From the NCBI GenBank assembly GCA_030789695.1, contig CM061141.1:280743871-280807870 (forward strand): DNA of 64,000 bases. The letters are read 5' to 3'. The position numbers and the translations under genes are program-made. Source of the stretch: Scilla litardierei (lineage: Eukaryota > Streptophyta > Magnoliopsida > Asparagales > Asparagaceae). Every line of letters starts with the position of its first letter. Position 1 is the first letter of the stretch. This document shows positions 1 to 9,678 of the stretch, one piece after another. The notes under the pieces were generated by a model. That model was not told the origin of the DNA, did no database searches, and saw nothing but the letters and a program-made list of their open reading frames with translations.

Positions 1-1569
1 GCTTCTGGTCACGAGCCAGGAAACACAAGTATTGTAGCGATGCTACGCAATCACGGAATCACTTAAAGAATGCAATGACATGACAATTAATTTGCGTACC
101 GTTAATGGAATTTAAACATGACATGGTAATTGTGCAACATGATAATTGTCGGATCTAGCTTCGTTGTCAAGCTAGTTCCTAAATTTTGCGCCTAGGCGAG
201 TATCATTTCGTCGCCTAGCCTCTTTTACGCCTACAACAAGCAAATGGCCTAAAACATGGCCTAAACCCTAAGTGGCAAGTTTCACTTGCCTAGCACCGGG
301 GATGACGATCACGAAGGTTCGTCTCGCGGATGCTAATCTACGGGGAAATCGCTGTTATGGGGAAACAATCATCAAAACAACATTCATTTCATTAGGGTTT
401 CATAAAAATACAAATAGGTTATGAAAACATCAAGAGATCGATTTCTTACCGTGAGGAGGCGGAAGAAACACTCCGGAGAACCTAGGGACCAGATCTGGAA
501 ACGAATGGAGAAGTTTGGAGAACTAGGGTTTTTGGGGGATTTTGGGGATTTGATGAGATTTTGGGGAAGATGAGGGGTAGAATGTGTTGAGGGATGGTTT
601 GGATGATGGATCTTGGGCTTGGAATGAAGGAATAAGGGTTTGGGGAAGAAGGGGGCTCAATGGGGGAGAAACTAGGGTTTTGGGTCGAGTGGAGGAAGAA
701 GAAAACGTTTGGGAGGGGTTTAAATAGGATGGGCTGGCGGCTGCCCAGAAATTAGGGTTTTAACACAGATTAGTCGGTCAAAGAGCAACCACTGACCGAC
801 TAGTTTGGCAACTAGTCGGTCGGTCGACCAACGCAGACCGACTAAGTGTAAACAGTAACTTCTGAACGAAAATAGAATTTAGATTTAGTCGGTCGATGAA
901 CAACTACTGACCGACTAGTTTGACATCTAGTCGGTCGGTGAACGTTCTTAGACCGACTAAGAGTAAACAGTAACTCGACTGTACAGAAGAACCAAGAATT
1001 AGTCGGTCTGAGTACAAAACTTAACCGACTAGTTTAACAACTAGTCGGTCGAAAGATGAACTTAGACCGACTAAGAATGAACAGTACTGATACTAAAATT
1101 TAGATGATGTGTTAGTCGGTTAAAGAAGCATTGCCGACCGACTAGTTTGCAACCTAGTCGGTCAACCAACGTTCTTAGACCGACTAACGATAAACAGTAA
1201 CTCCTGAGAAATTTAGAAAGCTAACTAGTCGGTCCAAGAAGGATTGCCGACCGACTGGATCGTCATCTAGTCGGTCGGTGCCCCTTCTTACACCGGCTAA
1301 TAAGCACCAAAAGTTCCGATACGGAGCGCGGAGCTCCGGGATCGATTCCTAAGACTCCTAGGCTTGATCTAATAGTAAGATACGACCGTTATGAAGCCCG
1401 TCATGAATGACTTACTCCGAAATCGACGATCCTAAGGAAGAAACGAGAAAACACGACGAAACGATCGAAAATGAAAGTTACGGAGACGAAAACCACACAT
1501 GAGGAGAAAATCCACCAAAACATATATTATAATATAATAAATCCAGATACATGAAAACCAGTCGTTACA
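1..1569 (-). repeat. Element A 3' LTR (partial)
   Basis: Direct copy of 7370-8938. In element orientation the LTR begins TGTAACGACTGG at 1569, next to a purine-rich tract at 1570-1579, which identifies this as the 3' LTR. About 970 bases of the repeat lie off the left edge. Confidence 0.95.
770..1300 (-). repeat. Array of five ~115-bp dyad units in the LTR
   Basis: Five tandem units of roughly 105-118 bp, each with nested dyads: outer arms TTAGTCGGTC / GACCGACTAA and inner arms GACCGACTAG / CTAGTCGGTC around a short loop. Most units also end in a conserved AAACAGTAACT block. The same array occurs at 8139-8660 and, diverged, in element B LTRs at 19075-19505 and 26385-26810. In element orientation it lies in U3, just upstream of the TATA-like box. 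Confidence 0.85.
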
Positions 1570-1579
1570 TCCTCCCCAA
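1570..1579 (-). other. Element A polypurine tract
   Basis: On the minus strand TTGGGGAGGA lies directly before the 3' LTR start. The identical tract abuts the 3' LTR of element B at 26107-26116. This is the expected plus-strand priming site. Confidence 0.85.
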
Positions 1580-1615
1580 CTTAAGAAAAATTCCGTCCTC
1601 GGAATTTCCAAACAC

Positions 1616-2517
1616 TCACGTGTCCGGAAACAAAAGTGGGAAACGCTCTCGCATCTCATCCTCATTCTCCCAAGTAGACTCTCCAGGCGAGCCGTGTCGC
1701 CACATCACCCTCACAAGATTGACAATCTTGTTCCGAAGCGATTTCTGACGCCTGTCCAGAATCTGCACTGGATGCTGGTCATACGTCAAATCGGGGCGAA
1801 CGGTAATCTCCGAAAAATCCACCGCATGAGATGGATCGCCAATGTATCGACGAAGCTGCGACACATGGAAAACATTGTGAACTCCCTCCAAAGATGGCGG
1901 CAAGGCTAAGCGATAAGCTACCTCGCCAACCCTCTCCAAAATGTCAAACGGTCCAATGTATCGCGGGCTCAACTTCCCTCGCTTCCCAAAACGAATCACA
2001 CCGCGATTCGGGGAAATCTTCAAGAACACATGGTCGCCCGGCTGAAACTCTAAAGGACGACGTTTAGCATCCGCCCAATGCTTAAAACGGTCCTGAGCAA
2101 TTCTCAACCTCTCCCGAATGTTCCTGACAATATCCACGGCCTCCACGATCATCTCAGGTCCCAACAGCTCCCGATCACCAACGTCATCCCAACTTAATGG
2201 CGATCGACATTTCCTCCCATAAAGAGCGGCGAAAGGCGCCATGCCAATACTCGCCTGGAAGCTGTTGTTGTAGGAGAACTCCACCAAATGCAGATGGTCC
2301 TCCCACGAACCCTTGAAATCCAACATGCACGCCCTCAGCATGTCTTCCAAAATCTGAATCGTCCTCTCGGACTGGCCATCCGTCTGCGGATGGTACGCCG
2401 TGCTGAAACTCAGACGCGTACCCAACTCTTCTGCAAACTCTGCCAGAACTGAGATGTGAACCTCGTGTCCCTGTCTGACACGATACTCACGGGGACTCCA
2501 TGAAGTCGCACGACTTC
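1616..2517 (-). pseudogene. pol: Element A pol, last exon: integrase core end and chromodomain-like tail
   Basis: The segment starts after a candidate intron (2518-2588) and encodes the second and third parts of the integrase catalytic core, including SDRDTRF and [13 protein letters not shown] with the conserved Asp and Glu. A GPF-type module (RYIGPFDIL) and a Tekay-style C-terminal tail with [20 protein letters not shown], a divergent chromodomain, follow. Integrase inserts cDNA into the genome, and the tail is thought to steer integration to chromatin. A one-base deletion relative to element B near 2424 (before [11 protein letters not shown]) shifts the frame, so integrase is broken here. 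From the shift to the stop at 1616 the frame is open. Confidence 0.88.
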
Positions 2518-2588
2518 CTGCACGATTCACGTTACATCACTATCCAAACTAGGAAAAGGAAATAAAATGGAGAGTAAAAGAATTTTAC
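2518..2588 (-). other. Candidate intron 2 of element A (inside integrase)
   Basis: On the minus strand this is GTAAAA...GTGCAG, 71 nt, AT-rich with a pyrimidine run. Removal joins Met-Glu to Glu-Val-Val at the place where related integrases read continuously. Element B has the same segment at 72 nt, so an unspliced frame cannot be conserved in both. Confidence 0.7.
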
Positions 2589-5009
2589 CTCCATATATCT
2601 CCTTGCTAGCGCCTCAGTGGACTGTCCCACTCGGAATGGAATAAAGTGCGCGGATTTGGTCAATCGATCTACGATCACCCAAATCGCGTCATTCTGCTTC
2701 GGACTCCGAGGTAGTCCAGTCACGAAATCCATAGTGATGTGTTGCCATTTCCACTCCGGAATCGGAAGCGGTTGTAGCAACCCGGCCGTACGCTGATGCT
2801 CCGCCTTCACTTGCTGGCAAACCAAGCACTTGGCTACACCCCGAGCCACACTCCTCTTCATACCATGCCACCAATAATTCAGACGAAGATCCTGGTACAT
2901 CTTGGTGCCACCAGGATGCACAGAATACGGCGAACTGTGTGCCTCCACCATCAACTCCTCTCTAATATCCCCAGCCGGCACACACAACCTGGCTCCAAAC
3001 CTCAGCGAGCCATCCTTATGAATCAAAAAGTCAGTCCGCAGACCGGCTTCCACCTGCTCCCGAATCTTTACCAGCTTCGGATCCTCAACCTGGCCAGCCT
3101 TAATCCGATCCACGATCGTTGACTGTACCTGCATGTACATCAACGATGAAGCCTCGCCCAGGAAGGACAATCTCAACACCAGACTCGCAAAAATCCTGCT
3201 GCAATCTCCACTGCGAGGTCAAAATCATCACCGCTGGAAGCCTACTCAGCGCATCAGGGACCACATTCACCTTGCCAGGGTGAAACTGCAAATCAATCTC
3301 ATAATCCGCCATAAGCTCCAACCATCGACGCTGTCGCATGTTGAGCTCCTTCTGAGTAAAAATATACTTCAAGCTCTTGTGATCGGTGAAAATCTTCACT
3401 TTCTCACTCAGCAGGAAGTGCCTCCAAATCTTAAGAGCGAACACAACGGCAGCCAACTCCAAATCATGCGTCAGGTAATTCTTCTCATGAACCTTAAGCT
3501 GACGAGACGCATATGCCACAACATGTCCGTGCTGATGCAACACACAACCGAGACCCTTGCCAGAAGCATCGCAAAAGATCTCAAATCCACCGCTGCGATC
3601 AGGCACAACAAGAATAGGGGCAGTCGTCAACCTCTCCTTCAGAATACCAAAAGCTTTCTCACAATCACCCGACCAAACAAAAGGTACATCCTTCCGCGTC
3701 AACCTGGTCATCGGCTCAGCAATACGGCAAAAGTCCTTAATGAATCGCCGATAGTAACCAGCAAGTCCAAGGAAACTCCGAATCTCAGACGCAGACGACG
3801 GAACAGGCCACTCTCTGATGGCCCTAATCTTCTCGGGGTCCACTGAAATACCATCTCCAGTCACCACATGCCCGAGAAAAGCAACTCTATCCAGCCAAAA
3901 CTCGCACTTCGAAAACTTAGCATACAAACGATGCTTCCTCAAGATCTCCAATACCGTCCTTAAGTGCGAGGCATGCTCTTCCTCCGACTTCGAATAGATC
4001 AGAATGTCGTCAATAAAGATAACGACAAACTTATCCAAAAAGTCGTAGAAAATCAGGTTCATCAGATTCATGAAAACTGCGGGCGCGTTAGTTACGCCGA
4101 AAGGCATAACCACAAACTCATAGTGTCCATACTTCGTCCTGAACGCTGTCTTCGGAACATCTCCCTTCTTCACCTTCAACTGATGGTAACCACTCCTCAA
4201 ATCCAATTTAGAAAACACCCTCGAACCTCCAAGCTGATCAAAAATATCATCGATGCGAGGCAACGGGTATTTATTCTTAATGGTCACCGCATTCAACTCC
4301 CGATAGTCCACGCACATGCGACGCGAACCATCCTTCTTCTTCACTAGCAGCACCGGTGCTCCCCACGGAGACACACTAGGATTGATATAACCCTTCTGCA
4401 AAAGCTCATCCAACTGCTTCCGCAACTCTTCCAATTCTGCAGGTGCCATACGATACGGCGCCTTCGAAATCGGCTGCGCACCTGGAATAAGATCAATAGA
4501 AAATTCTAGAGCTCGATCAGGTGGCAAACCAGACATCTCCTCGGGGAAGACGTCGCCAAAATCACGCACCACAGCTGGCCACTCCAACTCCATCTGCATA
4601 GCCACAACCTCCACCGGCCTGGCCCGAAATCTGACAGGACCAAGCGAACTGCTACCACGACTGAACTCAAATACCGGATGTCCGGGAATCTCGAACACCA
4701 CCTTCTTCCTCCTGCAGTCAATCGTAGCATAGAAGCTCGCAAGCCAGTCCATCCCAAGAACTGCATCATAGTTGATGATGTCGTGGACAATGAAATCAGC
4801 GAAAAGCTCATGTCCACAGACCACCAACGAGCAAGAATTGCAACCACGATGCACCGAGACCACGCCATTCCCTGTAACGATATTCCAACTCTTGGGAAGA
4901 GGGGACGTCGACAAGGAATGCCTCTCCACGAAGCTCCGAGAAATAATGCACATCGATGCACCAGAGTCAAAGAGGACTCGTGCAGGAAATGTGCACACCA
5001 AAACCACAC
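2589..5009 (-). pseudogene. pol: Element A pol: protease, RT, RNase H, integrase N-terminus
   Basis: Minus-strand reading begins just after candidate intron 1. Order: aspartic protease with LFDSGAS; reverse transcriptase with the [28 protein letters not shown] and FIDDILIY motifs (the two active-site Asp residues are present); RNase H with CDASGKGLG and FTDHKSL; then the integrase zinc-binding region ending CLVCQQVK and the first catalytic Asp in [11 protein letters not shown]. One extra base relative to element B near 3160 (between RNase H and integrase) shifts the frame, so full Pol cannot be made from this copy. Protease and RT motifs are otherwise canonical, in contrast to element B, where the protease Asp is lost. 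Confidence 0.92.
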
Positions 5010-5121
5010 CTAACAAGCAATTAACAATCAAACCCTAGTCTAGCAAACAACCATGTTCAAGCAAACAACACAATCTAACATTCAAACCAGCTAGGAAAGT
5101 AATAGCTAGATTGAGGATTAC
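5010..5121 (-). other. Candidate intron 1 of element A (gag/protease junction)
   Basis: On the minus strand this 112-nt segment starts GTAATCC and ends TTGTTAG. It contains the gag stop codon. Removing it joins gag ...GluValIleAlaG to lyValValLeuVal of protease in frame. Without removal gag and pol are in different frames here, whereas in element B (114 nt) they are in the same frame but separated by stops. Confidence 0.72.
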
Positions 5122-6253
5122 CTGCGATAACCTCATCCACAGCCTCGCTCTCCACAGCGGTCATCAGAAAAGCCTGCCTCCTCGGCGGAACAGCCTGCTG
5201 AAAAGCCTGCCTCTGTGGAACAAGAGCTGCTCCACGACCAGCAGGAACAGACGCTCGCTGCTGCAACGGCTGTGCTGCAACAGGTGCCCTCCGCAGCTGA
5301 CCCGCATGCCGACAATCCTTCGCGACATGGGAAGCATCACCACAAACCAGACACTGGCCCAAAAACTTCCGACACTGATCCTTGATGTGGCCAGGCTTGC
5401 CGCAGAAATGGCAAGTCTTCAGAATAGGCCCTCCTGGCCTCTTAAACTGAGCTGGCTGATTAGGCTTGAAACCAGGCCTAACCACCGCCCTGGCCTGCTC
5501 CATAGGCCTCTTCCCAGCACCAGAAACATGCCCTCTCCTCTGACTCAGGTTCAGCTCCTGCCTCCTGGCAGCGACCAAAACCTTCTGATAAGAGTCCAGA
5601 TCGGAGGAAGACACAAAACTCTGGAGCTCCAAAGCAAGTCCCTGCAGGAACCTCTGAGCCCTCTCATCAGCATCCTGCACCATCTTCGGTGCGAACCGAC
5701 TCAGCCTAGTGAACTCTTGGTGGTACTGGTCCACCGTCAAGCTCCCTTGCTTCAGATCAATGAAGCGCTGCAGCATCTCCTTCTTGGCAGCCTTCGGAAA
5801 GAATTCCTCATCAAACCTGGACTTAAAGGTAGCCCAAGCTATCGGCTCCACCAACATCTTCTCTTCCGCATCCCACCAGTTCCGAGCATTATCCTTGAGT
5901 TGCCTCTTCGCCAAATCAACCCATCCAGCCGGGGTGATCTTGGCCATCTTCAAGTTATCCTCAATGTTCCGAATCCACTCATCGGCAGCCAGAGGACCCT
6001 CGGACCCATCAAAATATGCGGGACCCAGCTCCCGAAATTGCTTCGCTCCCGGCTCAGAGCGAGGGGCATCCGGAAGAGCCCGGGCAGCTCGAGCAAGTGG
6101 AGCATTCTGGACTTGCAGGAGCACGCCCTGCTGCACTTGCATCATCTGGAGCATCATCCGCATCATCTCACCGTTGGTGGGTTCCCGCTCAGGCTCCTCA
6201 TCATGAGGGAGCGCACCACTACCCCCACCACGGGTGAATCGCCTTCCTGCCAT
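5122..6253 (-). CDS. gag: Element A gag (nucleocapsid-type) polyprotein
   Basis: Open from MAGRRFTRGGGSG at 6253; unspliced reading continues to a stop at 5075 (392 residues). The N-terminal third is a helical retrotransposon capsid domain (FDGSEGPLAADEWIRNIED near residue 80, WVDLAKRQLKDNARNWW, then DLKQGSLTVDQYHQEFTRL). Two CCHC zinc knuckles follow around residues 280-315 (CHFCGKPGHIKDQC and CLVCGDASHVAKDC), then a Gln/Ala/Arg-rich tail. Gag builds the virus-like particle and binds element RNA. It starts 145 nt downstream of the 5' LTR. This is the intact gag of the pair; the element B copy carries an early frameshift. The two knuckles support a Tekay-like assignment; the exact clade is my inference. 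Confidence 0.92.
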
Positions 6254-6741
6254 CTAATGACACAGAAAACGAATCAGATTAGACTCATAGCTTATGACTC
6301 GGACGTCGAACTTAGTTTATTGGACATTCTAATATTATTATCGTTATTCCGATAATCGCAGTTACAGAAGGACCTGCATGGGCCACCAACAAAACCTGTC
6401 ACGCCCCGCTTCCCTAAAATGGAGGCGAGACGTGAAAAGGTCCGCACGAGAGTGGAGCTGTGAAGCCCCAAACCCGATAAGCGTCAATAAAACATAAGCA
6501 GGTCCCTGTAACCACAACGGAACAACAATAATAACACAAGGAGGGACTGAAATAAAATCTCATATCTTACAAATTGTCCAACATGAAAATAAGTTCGACA
6601 TCCAGAAAAGCCACCAGGCTAAAAGAAAGAGTCTAAAGGCCCAGAACAAGGCCAACAAAAGCAACAACGAAACAAAGTATAGGTGCTACGCACCGACAAC
6701 AAAACAGCAGTCTAAACAAAAGGGAAAACACAACGAAGACA

Positions 6742-6849
6742 CTAGGACTGGTCCCCAGTGTCCACGTACTCCCCGTCAAACACAAGCTCGGGCTCGGCGT
6801 CAGCAAACACCTCGTCCTCAACAAGGTACTCAGGCTCAGGATCTAACAT
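6742..6849 (-). CDS. 35-codon acidic ORF inside the element A LTR
   Basis: ATG to TAG encodes a 35-residue peptide starting MLDPEPEYLVEDE and ending VDTGDQS, with 13 Asp/Glu and no Lys or Arg. The same ORF with the same start and stop is intact in both LTRs of element B (20834-20941, 28143-28250). It resembles nothing I recognise. It could be a leader-region uORF affecting gag translation, a true micropeptide, or coincidence. No function is claimed. Confidence 0.4.
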   Translation of the reverse strand: MLDPEPEYLVEDEVFADAEPELVFDGEYVDTGDQS

Positions 6850-8138
6850 GTGTCACCCAAAAGAGTAAAGGGGCACATGTCAGCAAGTCTAAAAGACTTG
6901 GGCAAGGAAACGGAAAGTAAGGCAACTAGCAACCTAGCAGTTTTAGTATGCATGACATGGCAGTTATAACATGAGTGCACAGGCAAGACATGGTGAACAA
7001 TAAGTACAAGAGAACAATTATCGGGACAAGACAAGAGTAGCCAAGCTACTAACAATCTCAATCAATTCACTATTCACGTTTCACTGTTGTTTGTAGATGT
7101 TTACGCCCTTCAGCTGAATGGTATAGCATTCACGCTGATTGGCCCTAAACACTACCCCACCCCAGAGTTTACGCCTTACAACTGCAGTTGCTGATCAGGC
7201 AGACCCCCAGTTGAATGACCGCTTAACTCTTACCCCATCCCACACGTAAACAAGCCAGGGTCCCTGTACATGAGCCCAGCAAGTGAGCCAGGGTTGCCCC
7301 GCACGGGAGCTTGTTTTCCTAGTTCACAATTCAATATCGAGCGTTGGGGTTAGCAACTCATTATGCTCGCTTCTGGTCACGAGCCAGGAAACACAAGTAT
7401 TGTAGCGATGCTACGCAATCACGGGATCACTTAAAGAATGCAATGACATGACAATTAATTTGCGTACCGTTAATGGAATTTAAACATGACATGGTAATTG
7501 TGCAACATGATAATTGTCGGATCTAGCTTCGTTGTCAAGCTAGTTCCTAAATTTTGCGCCTAGGCGAGTATCATTTCGTCGCCTAGCCTCTTTTACGCCT
7601 ACAACAAGCAAATGGCCTAAAACATGGCCTAAACCCTAAGTGGCAAGTTTCACTTGCCTAGCACCGGGGATGACGATCACGAAGGTTCGTCTCGCGGATG
7701 CTAATCTACGGGGAAATCGCTGTTATGGGGAAACAATCATCAAAACAACATTCATTTCATTAGGGTTTCATAAAAATACAAATAGGTTATGAAAACATCA
7801 AGAGATCGATTTCTTACCGTGAGGAGGTGGAAGAAACACTCCGGAGAACCTAGGGACCAGATCTGGAAACGAATGGAGAAGTTTGGAGAACTAGGGTTTT
7901 GGGGGGATTTTGGGGATTTGATGAGATTTTGGGGAAGATGAGGGGTAGAATGTGTTGTGGGATGGTTTGGATGATGGATCTTGGGCTTGGAATGAAGGAA
8001 TAAGGGTTTGGGGAAGAAGGGGGCTCAATGGGGGAGAAACTAGGGTTTTGGGTCGAGTGGAGGAAGAATAAAACGTTTGGGAGGGGTTTAAATAGGATGG
8101 GCTGGCGGCTGCCCAGAAATTAGGGTTTTGACACAGAT

Positions 8139-8660
8139 TAGTCGGTCAAAGAGCAACCACTGACCGACTAGTTTGGCAACTAGTCGGTCGGTCGACCAAC
8201 GCAGACCGACTAAGTGTAAACAGTAACTTCTGAACGAAAATAGAATTTAGATTTAGTCGGTCGATGAACAACTACTGACCGACTAGTTTGACATCTAGTC
8301 GGTCGGTGAACGTTCTTAGACCGACTAAGAGTAAACAGTAACTCGACTGTACAGAAGAACCAAGAATTAGTCGGTCTGAGTACAAAACTTAACCGACTAG
8401 TTTAACAACTAGTCAGTCGAAAGATGAACTTAGACCGACTAAGAATGAACAGTACTGATACTAAAATTTAGATGATGTGTTAGTCGGTTAAAGAAGCATT
8501 GCCGACCGACTAGTTTGCAACCTAGTCGGTCAACCAACGTTCTTAGACCGACTAACGATAAACAATAACTCCTGAGAAATTTAGAAAGCTAACTAGTCGG
8601 TCCAAGAAGGATTGCCGACTGACTGGATCGTCATCTAGTCGGTCGGTGCCCCTTCTTACA
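8139..8660 (-). repeat. Dyad array in element A 5' LTR
   Basis: Second copy of the five-unit ACCGACTAG/CTAGTCGGT array described at 770-1300. A few point changes (for example AGTCAGTCG at about 8412) disturb single arms. Confidence 0.85.
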
Positions 8661-8938
8661 CCGGCTAATAAGCACCAAAAGTTCCGATACGGAGCGCGGA
8701 GCTCCGGGATCGATTCCTAAGACTCCTAGGCTTGATCTAATAGTAAGATACGACCGTTATGAAGCCCGTCATGAATGACTTACTCCGAAATCGACGATCC
8801 TAAGGAAGAAACGAGAAAACATGACGAAACGATCGAAAATGAAAGTTACGGAGACGAAAACCACACATGAGGAGAAAATCCACCAAAACATATATTATAA
8901 TATAATAAATCCAGATACATGAAAACCAGTCATTACAT

Positions 8939-9377
8939 GCGGGTGCGCCGCATCCACAGGAGGCGGACTCGCATGATAGGAGCGGCCCGGGCGGCCCCTC
9001 GCACGATGCGATCATGCGGGCCGAGCCATCGGTTGGATTGGTGACTTACTTCAGGAGGAGGAAACGCGGGGACACGACTTAACCCCTCGAGGGGCATTTT
9101 CGTCTTTCAACATAGATCTGGACTTTTCCCCTTATTTTGTATTCTAGGTCTAGTCGTCAATATTTTTTATGCTTAATTTTGTGAAGAACATTTAGGCGTC
9201 AATTTCGACGGTGTTTAGGCTTTAGTCCGTGCATCTAAAGCTAGGAGAGAGGGTCTCCTCTTTAAAGAGATCCATTATCTTATTGTTCTTCGTTAAAATT
9301 CCAATAAAGTTTTCCCCTTTTTCATATTTTCCACAAATATTCGCTGTTTTACTTGTTTGTACGCATAAATTGCATCA
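8939..9377 (+). repeat. Element D 5' LTR, 3' part
   Basis: Matches 34774-35146 from ACGATGCGAT onward, including GGGGCATTTTCGTC and the end TTGCATCA. The upstream part was separated by the insertion of element A at 8938/8939. Confidence 0.85.
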
Positions 9378-9380
9378 AAT

Positions 9381-9391
9381 TGGTATCAGAG
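9381..9391 (+). other. Element D primer binding site (iMet-tRNA type)
   Basis: TGGTATCAGAG lies 3 nt after the LTR end, complementary to the 3' end of plant initiator tRNA-Met. Confidence 0.8.
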
Positions 9392-9403
9392 TGGTGAGAT
9401 CTA

Positions 9404-9678
9404 ATGGCGATGGGCACGAGATCGAAGACCGATTCTGTGGATGAGAAGATTCAAGGGTTGCGCGAGGAGATCAACGAAAAATTGGAGGCCATGAAGCAAA
9501 GAATCAATGTAAGGTTCAAGGATGCCGCTTACACGCAAGAAGATATACACAGGAGCTACGAGCGATGATGGCGAAAATTGGTCAAATTGGTCAATTTTTT
9601 CAAAGGGGTCGGGAGTGGCCGAGCAGGGCAAAACCACTTCCAGGCGGGTCGACCAGGTGCGACGGCCGCCTGGGAGGG
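9404..9678 (+). pseudogene. gag: Element D gag, N-terminal fragment
   Basis: ATG 23 nt after the start of the primer site begins MAMGTRSKTDSVDEKIQGL, a coiled-coil-like acidic/basic N-terminus typical of plant Ty3/gypsy Gag. A stop appears near 9568, and another frame continues towards the point where solo LTR E is inserted. The remaining gag lies at 13316-13816 and 30559-31000. Decayed and non-functional. Confidence 0.65.

Larger units (their letters stand above)
1..8938 (-). mobile_element. Element A: Ty3/gypsy Tekay-type chromovirus, left end off window
   Basis: Long terminal repeats flank a gag-pol region read on the minus strand. The right copy (5' LTR, 6398-8938) is complete; the left copy (3' LTR) is visible only as 1-1569, which matches 7370-8938 with about a dozen differences by eye (under 1%), so insertion was recent. 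Gag has two CCHC knuckles; pol order is protease, RT, RNase H, integrase, then a C-terminal chromodomain-like tail, which is the Ty3/gypsy order. It sits in the 5' LTR of older element D: D sequence resumes at 8939. The target duplication cannot be checked because the left end is outside. Two frameshifts (near 3160 and 2424) make this copy defective, while gag is open. Confidence 0.95.
6398..8938 (-). repeat. Element A 5' LTR (complete, 2541 bp)
   Basis: In element orientation it begins TGTAATGACTGG at 8938 and ends GGGGCGTGACA at 6398. It contains the dyad array (8139-8660), a TATTTAAA-like box near 8090, several AAACCCTA telobox-like motifs and a small acidic ORF. The central part (about 7080-7380) differs from the corresponding part of element B LTRs although the flanks are alike. 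Confidence 0.93.

Noticed and set aside
770..1300. Dyad array considered as CRISPR-like repeats
   Set aside because: Units are diverged, spacers are themselves repeated, and the array lies inside plant LTRs.
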